A stretch of 64,000 bases of DNA from Apostichopus japonicus (taxonomy: Eukaryota; Echinodermata; Holothuroidea; Aspidochirotida; Stichopodidae): NCBI RefSeq assembly GCF_037975245.1, contig NC_092562.1, positions 19,252,054 through 19,316,053 on the forward strand. The letters run 5' to 3'. The notes under the pieces were generated by a model. That model was not told the origin of the DNA, searched no databases, and saw only the letters and a list, made by a program, of their open reading frames with translations. A program made the translations under genes and the position numbers. Positions 24,771-37,578 of this stretch are shown here, in pieces (the first letter of the stretch is position 1; every line of letters starts with the position of its first letter).

Positions 24771-25300
24771 TCTGGCCATATAAAGCCAGATATAACTGGA
24801 TATAGAGTCAATCCAGATATGCAGATCAAGTTTTATCTGGCCATATAAAGCCAGATATAACTGGATATAGAGTCAATCCAGATATGCAGATCAAGTTTTA
24901 TCTGGCCATATAAAGCCAGATATAACTGGATATAGAGACAATCCAGATATGCAGATAAAGTTTTATCTGGCCATATAAAGCCAGATATAACTGGATATAG
25001 AGTCAATCCAGATATGCAGATCAAGTTTTATCTGGCCATATAAAGCCAGATATAACTGGATAAAGAGCCAATCCAGATATGCAGATCAAGTTTTATCTGG
25101 CCATATAAAGCCAGATATGACTGGATATAGAGCCAATCCAGATATGCAGATCAAGTTTTATCTGGCCATATAAAGCCAGATATGACTGGATATAGAGTCA
25201 ATCCAGATATGCATATAAAGTTTTATCTGTCAATATAAAGTCAGGTATAACTGGATATAGATCATGTTTATCCAGTTATACTTGACTTTATATTGACAGA
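24771..25300. repeat. 65-bp tandem array within the inverted-repeat element
   Basis: About eight units with a spacing of exactly 65 bp at the positions checked (24771, 24836, 24901, 24966, and on). Each contains TTTTATCTGGCCATATAAAG and CCAGATATAACTGGATATAG, both partly self-complementary. Because 65 is not a multiple of three, the apparent protein at 24833-25024 is incidental. Confidence 0.93.
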
Positions 25301-26174
25301 TAAAACTTTAAGACTGTATGCTCTTACATAGTGTATTTTCATAGAGATTTACATTGCACTATATTGTGGTACTGCACTTTGCATATATATATTTCAATAG
25401 TAAATCACTTACAGTGTATACACTAAGTCAAAGGGGGAATAACTATCTCTATCTGGGTTGCTAGGCAACCACTCAGAGTATAAGTGTGAAGGCCACTTTT
25501 GAACAATGGACATATGTGTTTTGATACTTTGTAGGAGTGAGATAGGAAAGGGAGCTATGTGTACACTAGTGTCCACATGGTAGGAGTAAAGAGCAGAAGG
25601 AAGTTTAACAGAAAGGATTGGTACATTAAGAAAAGGTGATGGAGATTCATAAATAATATCCTATTGATGTCAGGACATTGGCAAAGGTTTCTATAGTGAA
25701 CTGAACAGTCCGAAGTAAGGAAGAAGTTTTTGGAACGGATGGCAACAAGGAATATATTTTGGGACTGAACTTCGATACTGAATGGAACATATATCGCCCT
25801 CCTGGAACTTATTTATTAAAGCAAATATATTAAATAAAAGAATAGCACAACGCAATTTAGTATCAACATCTACAGGACCACAGAAGAATAAAGAACTCAA
25901 CTTTCAAGTATTATTTTTGAACAGCGGTCATTTTATGACCATAGCAGTCGGATTAGGTAACAGCAAGGAGCTTGCACATTACATATTTCCACTTTGTTCC
26001 AATCCAGTTGAGTTCTAGAACACAGCTGTGTTTATATTTTGTGTGTGTCTTGCTCTCTGTATGGGTCTCCGTACCAGAACAGAGATAACTGATCACGCTG
26101 GAAAGTTAATATCAATGCTAGTCCAGTTTTGGCCAATTATTTCCTATTTGATTGACATTTTAGCCAGATATATT

Positions 26175-26520
26175 TTTTTATATTGGTCATATAAAAGTTT
26201 ATCTGGATTTTCTTTATATCAACCAGATAAAGTTTTATCTGGCCCAGATATGGATGCAATAAAATTTAGCCAGATCAAATTTTATATGGGCCATATAAAA
26301 GTTTATCTGGATTTTCTTTATATCAACCAGATAAAGTTTTATCTGGCCCAGATATGGATGCAATAAAATTTAACCAGATCAAATTTTATATGGGCCATAT
26401 AAAAGTTTATCTGGATTTTCTTTATATCAACCAGATAAAGTTTTATCTGGCCCAGATATGGATGCAATAAAATTTAGCCAGATCAAATTTTATATGGGCC
26501 ATATAAAACTTTATTTTATA
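26175..26520. repeat. 104-bp tandem array within the inverted-repeat element
   Basis: Just over three units spaced 104 bp (TGGGCCATAT at 26287, 26391 and 26495). Units contain AACCAGATAAAGTTTTATCTGG, which can fold on itself. It is near the right terminus and uses the same CCAGAT vocabulary as the left array. Confidence 0.92.
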
Positions 26521-26660
26521 TCAAGTTATATCTGCCCAATTTTTTATCTGGCCAGATATAAATTCCAGATCTGCAGCAGATCTGGCCCAGATTGAAATTC
26601 CAGATCTGGGCCAGATCTGGATTTTTATATCTGGCCCAGATCTGGGATTTCGGTAAGGGC

Positions 26661-29600
26661 GTTACCGTTAAATATCATTGAATTTCTGTTATTGTGTGAT
26701 TCCTGAAGAACAGATAAATGAAACGTTAACCTATGTGTACAACAAATTTTACATCATTACTCACTATCACACATTCCCACTAGGATATTTTTAGTATTCA
26801 ACAGGGTTGTATAGTATTTAGGTTGTCCCTTGCAATTTTAAAGTGAGTGTACGCAGGGACGTAGCTAAGGCCTGAAGTTGGGGGGGGGGGGGGGAATGCA
26901 GTGGCTGAAATTCCAACTGGATGGGTTTTGGAGCCAGAAAATTCCGACTGCTGACTTGAACCCCCCCCCCCCCCCAACCCGCACTACTCGTGAACGATAC
27001 GGTCAGTGTTAGTCAGACATCCCATCTTTCGCGACTGCAATTTTGTTCCGAATTTTTTTGCGGTACATTTGTAGCACTGGCCCTCACTTCACAAACTTAT
27101 TAATCACTCTGGTTAAGCGGGTAAGCAACTGAGTGGAGTTATCTGCTTGATAGGCTACATAGACTACTAACTACAAAAGCTATGTTAATGTAACAAAGGG
27201 GAAAACCTTTTTTCAACAAATAATATTCGACAAAATACAGTGCTTTTTCCTAGCGCGCTTAATATTATTTTCTTGGGGGGGGGGGGCTATTTATCACTTG
27301 CATGAAAACAATTTCAATTGTTCACATCATTCCAACTGAGCATTTGGAATGAAATGAACACTTAAACATTTTGCAGAAAAATGTTGAGTTGACGACTGAT
27401 ACAATAAGTTATCAATTAAACATTTTGCAGAAATTTTTCAATTGCTCCATTGGGATAAAGTGAACAATTGAACATTTTGCCAAAAAATGTTCAATTGACG
27501 AGATAAGATATGTTGTCAATTAAACATTTTGCAGAAAATTTTTCATTGCTCAGATGGAATGAAGTGAACAACTGAACATTTTGCAGCAAAATGTCCAATT
27601 CACGAGATATGATAAGTTGTCAATTAATCATTTTGTAGAAAATTGTTCAATTGCTCAGTTAAAGCAACTAAGCAATCCAACATTTTTTTTCTTATTTTTT
27701 ATAAGATTTTATCTTGTTATCTAAACAATTTACTGAAAAATTTCACTCTATGGGGCAAAGTTTTTCTCATGGTGATGGCACTTTAAAGCTTCCGTAGATA
27801 AGCATTGAGCGTTTTTAACGTATATGTTGTACAGTAGTTTTATTAGGCATTTTTTTTTACAGTATTCAAAATCACACGAAGTTTTGTATGGTGGAGTATA
27901 AAGATCGCGAGATACAATTTCTAAATGTGACAAGGAAAACGTGGTAAATATGACTGATTAAAGGTCAATTTTGACCGAAAATTGTAGGTCACTCACAAAT
28001 TACAAGAATATATGAAATTAGAGTGCGACAGTCGGAAAAATTAGAGTGAGACAGTCAGAAATTCGGACTGTCGCACTCAAATTTTCCAACTATCATCAGT
28101 TTTACAAACATTGGGGGTGGGGTGTGAGACACCCCCAACCCTCTAGCGACGTCCCTGAGTGTACGTATACACACGGCACGTCGAATAATACACGGGCGAA
28201 ACTAGCAGTGTCCTGCATTACCATTGAACTTCTGAGTTCGTATATTTTTCAAGAAACCGACACGGATACATACGACAACGTATACCAATATGTAAATGTC
28301 TCTCAAGATCGGTATGTCATAGGCACCTATAGATGACTGAATTTCCCAGTGAGGTAAAATTCCTCCTAGATGGTAATCAAACGGTTTAAGAATTTTACCC
28401 AAAGGTGACCATATTTTAATATGTAGCATATATGGGGCCAATACATCATAACTTTAAGCCTTCGAAATAACCTATTGTAGTTGCATATAACAAGGTTTGA
28501 ACCTAACTGGAGACCAAAACTTCCCCGTATGCAACACCTTTGAAAAATAAAGAGGCGGGGGGGGGGGGGGGTCGGAAAGAGGATTCAAGAAAGTTTGTAA
28601 TATATAGGCTTCTTAAATAGTGCAGTTCCTAAAGGGTCTACTCGTTTGTATTGGGTTTAAATGCCTTCTAAATCGCTTAATTTTCAAACAGTTTCTGTGA
28701 AGACTACTATATTTCAGTCATACTTTCTCAAGCGTGGGCACAATGCCTAAGCGTGGGCACAATAAAGCGTGGGCACACATGCATGTTAACCAATATGTAT
28801 ATGTGTAGTGTACGCGGCTGCGTGCAGTACATATGTTGTCTATGTATATATGTTAATCGTAATGTCTTTTTCCCGTTTTGATAGATGGGCTATAGTATGG
28901 GGTGCCTCCTATGATAGTAAGAAACCCGTTACCATTAAGTACCATTGACGTACCCATCAGTGGCGCCGCCGAAGGGGGGGGGGGGCTGGGGCCTGAAAAA
29001 ATCGTGCCCCAGGTGCCCTTCCCCTTCAGATGCGGTTGTAGTGTTAAAAAAAATACTCAGACAAAAATCTTTATTTGCCTAAATTAAAAACATCAATATT
29101 GGACAGATGCAAGCCCGAAAATTACTTCAAGTTGCTAAATATAGCACCAGATTGCATCTGAGGACCCTTAAAATTGATCCAAAATTCACAAAGTGGAAGG
29201 GAGAACTCTCCCCTATCACCCCTCCCCCAGGACGGCATTTAACAATACACATTGTGCCTCCATAAGTAAGTGATGTGCCCCCCCCCCCGTACTACATGAA
29301 AGAGGACATTAATGATGGATGAAGAACCCGAAGTACATCTGTTTTTCCGTATCACATATTATTTCACAAAAATTACAAAATTTAAATCCCAAATGACGTG
29401 CGGGCATAATCTATACGAATTCAATACATCACTAACTATAGGTGGTGGCGAGATCCTCAACCCTAAATGTGATAGATTTTGTGTATAACTTCTGCATATC
29501 AGTTTCCAATCTTATTTCCGAAAATATTAATCAATAAGAAGTGCTGAATGTGAACAAATCCTAAATGAGAGTATATGCCTAGAGTCGGCGAATAAACAAT

Positions 29601-31714
29601 TTTGGTTGTAAAATGTATACATGATATTTTTCTCAAATTGATACATGTGACCTTGAATTTTACCCATCTTTTTAATTGTGTTAATGACAATGACATATGT
29701 AAAGGAGGATTTTGTAACACCTTTAGATCCAGAGATATGTGTGTTTTCCACGTCGCAAAAAAGTACGCCCTCTATTTCCATCTTGTTGCTAAAATATGTT
29801 TTTTCCCTCTTTTGTTGGAGACTATGTATTTTCCTTTATATAGTAACATGATTCAGCTAGGAGTTGATCACAATGCACAGAGTAAATTGGTAAATTTGTA
29901 TAATTATACTCCAAACAAAATTAAAATAACCCTATCAATTAGACACAAGCATTTTACTGTTTTCCAAAATTATCATGAAAGTTTGATGTATTTTGCCACA
30001 TTAGGAGGCTTTAAATGTATTGTCAATGTTAGTGCGATTAATTAAGTGAAAATAGCTATGGCTGTAGAAAATCGGAGGGTTGAGCGCCGTAGGCTAGGAC
30101 TATATTGTAATGGACTTGTCGCAACAGAAATGTGTATGTGTTTGTGTATGGGTGAGGCGGGGGGGGGTGGGGATATAATGATATTCTTTATAGCAAGTGA
30201 TTTTAATGTTATGATCACAAGCTGGCTGAAAAAAAATATACCATAATTTATCTTACAAGCATGCAGCTATTTTTTTGGGTGGGGAGGGGGGGGGGTGGTC
30301 AGGTCGACCGTTGTTTATATAGGATCAGCAAAGTCGTTGGAAGCTGGGGTTAGCATCGATGTGGGGCAGATCTCCATGCCCCTGCCCCCATACCCCACCG
30401 TGCTACTGTTTACAAACAAGTGAAAGCGACATTTTCCAAATGTATCCATGTAAACCACAAATGAATACTTCAACAGAAAGGCTAACCTAACACAAATAAG
30501 ACTATAGGCATGCATGTGTGTTTGACAAGTAATACTGATGAGAACTCCGCATAGTGCATATTTTTACACAGTACAACTAAACAAGTCTACTACAGTACTA
30601 TTATAAAGGTTACCAGCGTTAGCCTTTTCACACAATAGATCTAGCGTATTTTTTCACCTTTCTAGGATTCCAGCATACGTTTTATCAAAAATCGCACCAA
30701 ATCGGTAATTCACAAAATAATTACTTTGTTTTCTGAAACTTTGAGACCAAATTACCACTTGGCAACCCAATAAAATATATTTATAGGCTTCCGTGGCTTT
30801 TACACTATAATACCGCGTGAACTGCTTTAATATTAATGGGTTTTTCATACTTGGGTTTTTCATTAGGACTGAATCAGTATTTTTGTAAAATCCACAGTTA
30901 ATTTTCTTGTATTATTTCCTGATTGTTATTAACCGTTTTAACTTGTTAAAATAATCACTAGACTGCCTATGACATGAATCAGTGCAACGAACAGTCAACG
31001 AATTATTGAAAACAACACATAACAAGTGAGTGAAACTGATTATCTAGCGTTTTCTGGGGTTTTATTTTGGCAAATCTAACGTTTTTTTGTTACTTGTCGC
31101 TGGTAACCCTGATTATTATTATGCTAACCGTAAATGACCTTTGGCCACCCCGTACTAGTTTTAAGTGATTGACAGATCAGCTGTGCCGCAACCCATTACA
31201 ACTCCTTGGTAGTACAGTAGATACTGTAAGTGTAATCGCACAAAAACAGCGTGTGTTATGACACATACGTTGTACTCCCTGTCCCAGGGCAACTCCGAAT
31301 ATTGAGCCTATCGTTTTAAATTCTACACTTGTTGCTAGCGTCCATACTGACACGATTTTTATCGTCAACTCTTCTTCGAAATCGGGTGTTTTTCGTAAAA
31401 AGCTTGCATCCTGAATTCCTGACCATCGTCGATACAATACAACATAATAATCATAACTGACCTATGCATCTTACGTAGCATTGTCACTCTAGCCTAGGCT
31501 ATGAACATTGAAAACGAAAGTTTTGGACCAAATGTACTACTAGTACGCGATTTCCGGCTGCGAATGACACATTTCCAATCCGATTTTTTACCGGCCCGGG
31601 CAAGGATCAGATCCATAGTACGGCTCGAGTGCAAATGCGACTGGATCAATGCATCAGTTTACCCCGTGGAGAGATGATCGTCTGATAAAATCAGAGGATC
31701 TGATCTGGATTTTG
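26661..31714. other. Long non-coding stretch
   Basis: No supportable gene over about 5 kb. Frequent poly-G or poly-C runs occur (26881, 26960, 27278, 28558, 28975, 29281, 30160, 30288). AAGCGTGGGCACA is repeated three times at 28733-28780. The longest open frame, 29602-30045 (147 codons, +), is not recognisable and lies in AT-rich DNA. Confidence 0.4.
27345..27680. repeat. Three diverged ~105-bp units with self-complementary arms
   Basis: Each unit contains (T/G)AACATTTTGC(C/A)(A/G)(A/C)AAAATGT(T/C)(C/G)A(A/G)TT, able to form a hairpin, followed by a GA(C/T)AAGTTGTCAATTAAACAT phrase and AATTTTTCAATTGCTC. Copies start near 27361, 27470 and 27571. Confidence 0.75.
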
Positions 31715-31722
31715 TATAAAAG
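31715..31722 (+). promoter_or_regulatory. Candidate TATA box and short first exon
   Basis: TATAAAAG is followed 30 bp later by ACTTAG|GTAAGTG, a strong donor at 31753. This has the shape of a small non-coding first exon and may belong to the decayed gene at 33.1-38.7 kb. The link is inference from spacing and strand only. Confidence 0.25.
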
Positions 31723-33089
31723 CACAAGTCCAAGAACAGATTTAAGAACTTAGGTAAGTGCTAATTTTCAAATTTAATCTTTATAGCAGCAAATAGGCTC
31801 ATATACTTCATTATTGCATACTGTACATGGTGCATATTGCTATAATTTATTTCAGGCTTTTCCAGTTACAAACATGCCCCTCCCCCCAAGAAAAAAATAA
31901 CAAAACATAACAGTTTTGGTATATATATGTCCCTGCATGGTCCAGTGTGCAGATTTTTACTCACATTTGTTGCTCTCACTATGTGTGATTGTGGGAACTA
32001 GGGACTGTGTCCCAATGGCTAGGAAAATTATTGAAGGTCAGGCTATTTTATTGAAGTTAATGAGTTTTGTCCTTTTTTACAAGTTGTACTGAAGTTTGGT
32101 AGAACACTACCATTTCGACAAAATATTGTCAACTAAAAATTCACTTTTCAACATTGCAGCATTGATACTGACATTTGAGAAGTCCTCTCCCTCCATACAT
32201 CCACATACAGTACCTCACAGATGTGCAAGATTTCATAACAGGGCTACACAGTCTGCATAAAGTATATACTAACCTCAGAAGCAATCAATCACAACAATAT
32301 TGTCTTGCCTGATTGCAACTCCATTGTGGAAATAAAACCTGAAAACTTTGTCCCTTTGGTTGTGGTCAAACAGTGTGTCAATAAAGGATCATATGACACC
32401 TAGCCAGTTCATATCACAGTGTAAGGCAGTCTATACTGCAGCAGCCAACAGTGAATATATACAGTCTTCAAAAGCAGGGTTAACCACAGAAAGGGAGTAA
32501 AACTGTTAAGAAGTGGTCATGCTCTGAGGACTTACTCTTTCAATGCATGCCTTTGGATACTGTTTCACATTCATGGCTCATATTATTGTGGTGTGAAGCT
32601 GAGTAAATGAAAATTTAGTTGTGCTCATTTGTCATTGTGCTCCACTTACATGGGAAACAAAATGTGTGAAGGAAACCTTACAAATTTTAACAAATTATCA
32701 GTTTTCTGTCAGAATGTAAAGAGGATGATCCTGACAAATTGGACATTGAGCCAACTCTTTTCTCATCTCCACACAAAAGCAAGGGAAATACATCCCTACC
32801 TAATACACTTAAAAAGGAACGTGAGCTTGGATAATGAAATGGAAAATTTGGAAGAGGAACCAACTTTAAATAATCATACTAAAACAAAACTTTCACTGTT
32901 GTTTGAATGGGGCAGTCACTGTGAGTCACAACATCAGTACTATTTCTCCAGATACAACAAATGATTCGCTGTGGTTGTACCTTGACATAAGTTCAAATGG
33001 AAGTAGTAGCAGTAGCTTTGGTATTGCCAGAGAATTTTCTGCATCAATTTCTTCATGTGATCAAAACCTTTTTTTTTCACCAGGAGTGA

Positions 33090-33677
33090 GATAAAACGAA
33101 GGAGACGCAATCAAGCATTGATCCTCTGCCTATGTTCCAATCTGATTGCTGTGATGGTAGCTGTATCAAATCGCTTTCTTACGATGACCTAGAACAGTCT
33201 TTTCTAGAGGTTAGTGAAGTGAGGGAAACTTAGCTAAAGCAATTCACTCTGGACAAGATTTGGATTCATCAGGAAAGATCATGTCACACCTGAGACAAAT
33301 CTTGTTCTATTTATGTAATTTGTGGGAAGATTGTATGTGAGAAAGCATTTTGTATGTTCTTTGGTATTAGTAGCAAGTTATTCAAAGATTGTCTGAAATA
33401 ATTTCAAGTTGGCAAGAAAAATGCAATTCATGGCAATAAAGGCAAGAAAAGGATGAGAACAAAAACTCCATTTGCACTAGCTTGGATGAGGTGTTTATTT
33501 GAACATATTGGAGATTACATGCCCCACAAAACAGAAGTGCACCTTCCAGTGTCATACACAAAGACTTCTCTCCATGCACGCATGAAGAAGGAAATGATAG
33601 AAATTGGCATTGGTGAACAAAGCATCATTTCCAAGGAATACTTTATGGAAATCTTTAGAAGAGTTCAAGATTTCTAA
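33090..33677 (+). pseudogene. Decayed DUF7869-type gene, N-terminal exon
   Basis: One frame runs about 195 codons with only three internal stops: TAG at 33231, TGA at 33291 and TAA at 33399. It contains CCDGSC, then CGKIVCEKAFCMFFGIS, then GNKGKKRMRTKTPFALAW and IGDYMPHKTEVHLPVSYTK. These match, in order, the conserved Cys pairs, the C-KAF motif and the GD-MPH-evhLP motif that precede the DUF7869 domain in a family widespread in invertebrate genomes and probably derived from mobile elements. The frame has survived without indels, so decay is by point mutation. An acceptor-like TTTTTCACCAG lies at 33083 but an in-frame TGA follows it directly. Two more segments of the gene follow at 37440 and 38109. 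Biochemical function of the family is unknown. Confidence 0.65.
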
Positions 33678-35909
33678 TTATTTTATCTTGTGAATGTGCA
33701 TGGATTTATGACAGTTATTGTTGCATACATTGCATGGGAAAAGGGGAATAAAATTTCAAATTCCTCATAGCTAGTAGCTTTAAATTGATTAACTAGCATA
33801 AAGACATTGATAAAGTATACTGAAACTTGTGAGGTCGAAAGTGCTGTTGTAAGACTGTTTTGCCAGAATTATCACACAAACAATAGCTGTGTACATTACA
33901 AATGATAACTTTCAAGTACTGTACATGGTCTGCTGATCAATCACAATTGGTGGGTTATAGCCCGGGGTGTCAAAACCACAGGCATTGCATCCTTTTTTCT
34001 TTGCTAACTATGGAGGCTTTAACTTCATACAATCCAGTGACATTTAATCTGTTTAGTTAACTACATGTGCAGTCCATTAAACATCTCTTCAGAAAAATTC
34101 ATGTGTCTCTATTGTTAGCTTCAGCTTCAGCAAGCACAAAAACTTAACTGTACATACTGGAGAGAATACACCTCACAGCTAGTGTACTGTACCACTAAAG
34201 CTGCATTATCATTCCTTAAAAACATTAGAATTATTGTCAAAAATTTTGATTTAAAGAAGTTCTAAAGAACATGTGACATAAGTTTGATTGCAACCTCCAC
34301 TCAAATCAGGAGTAAAAGTGCTTTCTGCTGAAATGTCAATGAACAACTCCCTTAGATAGTGACATTTTCAGAAAGTTCCCCCAAATATGCCAGAAATTGA
34401 AATATGCTTACCTTTGGTCAAACTTCTTTAATTGTTTTAATTTCCACCTTTGAGGACATTTACCTCAACTGTCTGGGAAAATGATTAGGGTCTTATTTCC
34501 AAACATCCCTATCAATTGGTCTAATAAATAACATGAGAAGATGTTGTACAGCTTTACTTGTTCTTTTCTCAATTAGCTACTCTCAACACCCTATACTCCT
34601 TTAAAGGAATTCTCTAAAGTACCTAAAAGAATGCTTAACTTCAGTTATAATTAGTAAAAAATTTCAACATGCTCATTGCATTATTCTATGGGTATTCATG
34701 AGAACAACATGGTTCAAATTGACACAATAAAACTCTATCACTAATCACTACATAACTTTTTCTTGATTAGGTTAAGCAGTTCAATTTTACACCATTGTGT
34801 GAAGTAAAACTTATACTTTAAATGCTTAATTAAAGTATTTCAACATTATATTTTTCTAGACGACTGAGTTTACTGTGAGTGGTACTTGAAAGAGGTAGCG
34901 GAAAGAACAAGGAGTGGAAAGGAAAATGAAGAATGCCGACAATTGCAAGAAGTTCATTAAGTGAGTCAAAATATTTTACTAATTTAGAATTAAAAGTTGA
35001 TGTCTGCTTTCCTTTTTGAATCCTTGCAGAAGTCAAAAGCAATAGAAAGACTATCTATTCCTTCAAGTCCTCTATATGTGTGGGTGTGTCAGTGATGCTC
35101 CTAGTTAACACTTATCTCTTTCAAAAACTTGCTTGAACTACAAATTGGATATAGTAGCCCTAACTAAGATGATAAACCCTAAAGTTCAGAGAAAGGTCAT
35201 TGGATCGGTCTCAAGTTTTCGTAACAAGTAATTAAAATGGCAGAAAATGAGATAGGGGCCTTTTCTGGCCCTACTCTGAGTGTGCTCTATTCACAAGCAA
35301 AGGCATGTTTGAGTTTTAATTTCCATAGGATCCTTGCCCAGTAGTAGTTGTACGGGAAAAGTGCAAAAAAAAGTCAAGTGGGTGGTACGTTTTATGAACA
35401 GCGCCCTCAAACTTAAGAAATCTCACTTCTGGCCCTAATTGGGGGGTCCATTTTGGGCCTGTGGGTATATTTCAATTTTTTTTAAATACCATTTTTCAGG
35501 AGCGTATTGACACTATTTTTAGAAACTCAAGTAAAAAAGTTGTGTATTTTGTGTTATCTACTCAAATTTCTGACTCGAAAATTGCGAAAATCACCTCGTT
35601 CATATGTATGAAAATGCTTGCACAAGCTGATTTGAGTAATTCAAATGACAACAACTTCTTAGCATTAGCATACAGGTGCTTAACAATTAAGAGGGTGGTC
35701 CACTAGCATAAGGACTACAAATAAACTGCATTTCCAGGGTCATAGATGTCGAACGATGTCCGTGAACAGCTATTTTGGGCATTTCAAGGTCAAATTTGGT
35801 CAGTTTTATTTTTGGTTTTCAATACAAACTAGTAAGATATGTATAGTTATGATGCAAAGAATGTGCTAAATCATATTTTATATAAGTTATTAATGCTCTG
35901 GAGAGCAGC
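33678..35909. other. Intron-like non-coding stretch of the decayed gene
   Basis: No coding segment recognised; it separates the first and second conserved segments of the DUF7869-type relic. The open frame at 35461-35706 (81 codons) is unrecognised. Confidence 0.4.
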
Positions 35910-35913
35910 TTAA

Positions 35914-37109
35914 AGTGGCATATATGAGAGTTATATCAGCCCTACAGAAACATGCTTGCGAGGGCAAACATTGGTAACATTATATCTTCATTCAAGGAGA
36001 TCATGCTAACAACATTAAGAACTATTGAAATGTATTAAAAGGGTTCTGTCTAATACTCTTTGACTCCAACCCCCCCCCCCCACACCCTCCCCATAGTGCA
36101 CTATGCATATTTGAATACATGCATACAGTATGTGACTGACTTTTACTGCAAAGAGACTGCATAAACATGCATTCAAGGTATACTGAATTATTGGTATGGT
36201 CCACAGTGTGCACTATATATGTGTGTACATGTTCAGTACAGTGTTATTTTACACCAAGTACTATTAAATACACACTGTCCAAGATAATGAACAGTATACA
36301 CACTGTACATGTATTTACTGGTTAAACATTCCTTTTAAATTATTGAAAGTCTTTTAATTTATTGAATTAGCAAAAGAATTATACACTACATTGCAAATAT
36401 TTAAAAAGACATTGAAATATGCACTTTGCACTATATATGTGTGTACAGTACATGTTCAGTACAGTGTTATTCTACACCAATTACTATTAAACAAACACTG
36501 TCCAAAAACATGTACAGTACACACTGCACATTTATGTACTGGTTAAACATTCCTTTGAAATTATTGAAAGTCTCTTAATTATTGAATTAGCAAAAGCATA
36601 CACTAAATTGCAAATATTTAAAATGATACTGAAATATGCACAGTATTGAATGGAATGACCACACATATATACACATATGATACACACATATATAGTGCAC
36701 ACTGTATGTATGCACTGGTTCACATTCATATTCTCATCTGATATAGGGTTGGGTAGAGGTTTTGGTTGGAAGGGGGTGAGTTACATGCATACAGACAATT
36801 TGAAGCAGAAGATTACCTTACCAAATAATTCAGTATACCTTGAATGCATGTTTATGCAGTCTCTTTGCAGTATTAAAATTCAGTAACATATATGCATACA
36901 AATCTGCATAGTGCACTATGGGGAGGGTGTTGGGGGGGGGGGGTGAGAGGGAGTCAAAGAGTACTAGACAGAACCCATTTAATAAATAACATTTCAATAG
37001 TTTCTAATGTTGTTTTACGTGGTCTCCTTGAATGAAGATACAATGTTACCACTGTTTGCCCTCGCAAGCATGTTTCTGTAGGGCTGATGTAACTCTCATT
37101 TTCGCCACT
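35914..37109. mobile_element. Foldback/MITE with TTAA target duplication (piggyBac/Kolobok-like)
   Basis: The left end AGTGGC(A)TATATGAGAGTTA and the right end, read inverted, AGTGGCGAAAATGAGAGTTA start a terminal inverted repeat that stays similar for about 300 bp and includes ACAGAAACATGCTTGCGAGG and TACTCTTTGACTCC next to a poly-C run. TTAA lies exactly outside both ends (35910-35913 and 37110-37113), the target site used by piggyBac and Kolobok superfamilies. The centre holds a tandem duplication of about 215 bp (36211-36640). There is no transposase, so it is non-autonomous. Confidence 0.85.
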
Positions 37110-37439
37110 TTAAGTTGGTTGCTACAGTAGGCGGGGTCGTAACCTAGCAACGAAAAAGTTTTCAAATTTTTTTTTTGCCCAATTTCATCCTTTGAGACAT
37201 ATGGCAAGACACCATATCATTTCCAGGCGATTCTAAGAGGGTCGACGTGGAATCGACCCAAAAATCTGTTGATTTGGCATGGATTGACCCATATATCATT
37301 TACATTATTTCTCAAATGATATTGGATCAAAACTCAAATCAATATTTCTTATCTGATATCGTAAACCCTGTATCAGTTAAGAGTTTATTTTGTATAATAA
37401 TATGTTCTATTTTTACTAGGTCAAAAGGAGAGCAGTAAC

Positions 37440-37578
37440 ATCTTGCCCACACTAAGGCGTGCCAGGTTTCTTTGGAACTGAATACCCTTATAGTCGATGG
37501 AATGGACCAATCAAAGACTGATCTGCCACATTTTGTCCAGAGTGATAAGGATGTAAAACATCCACATCCACATAACAG
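37440..37578 (+). pseudogene. Decayed DUF7869-type gene, central exon
   Basis: The open frame contains LIVDGMDQSKTDLPHFVQ, the signature that opens the DUF7869 domain (usually an I-DGMDQ-Kt-LP motif). It ends at AACAG|GTCAGT, a good donor. An in-frame TAA lies at 37436, so the exon start is damaged or uses a later acceptor. It sits 0.3 kb after the TTAA foldback element and 0.5 kb before the next segment, all on the same strand. Confidence 0.62.

Larger units (their letters stand above)
24709..26660. mobile_element. 1.95-kb terminal-inverted-repeat element with internal satellites
   Basis: The left end GCCCTTACCGAAAT followed by GCCAGATCTGG is matched in inverted orientation at the right end (ATTTCGGTAAGGGC preceded by CCAGATCTGGG). 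Inside are two different tandem arrays (65-bp and 104-bp units) whose units are built of CCAGATATA/TATCTGG palindromes, and a central 0.85-kb stretch without recognisable coding sequence. No clear target duplication beyond 2-3 bp is visible. It looks like a non-autonomous DNA element of foldback type. Confidence 0.75.

Noticed and set aside
29602-30045. 147-codon open frame on the + strand
   Set aside because: It is the longest frame outside the TRIM and Gypsy regions, but the peptide has no recognisable motif, no splice or promoter context, and the opposite strand is open over part of it too.
32629-33094. Open frames just before the DUF7869 relic as its N-terminal exon
   Set aside because: They show no motif of the family and the reading frame does not connect to the relic; left unassigned.
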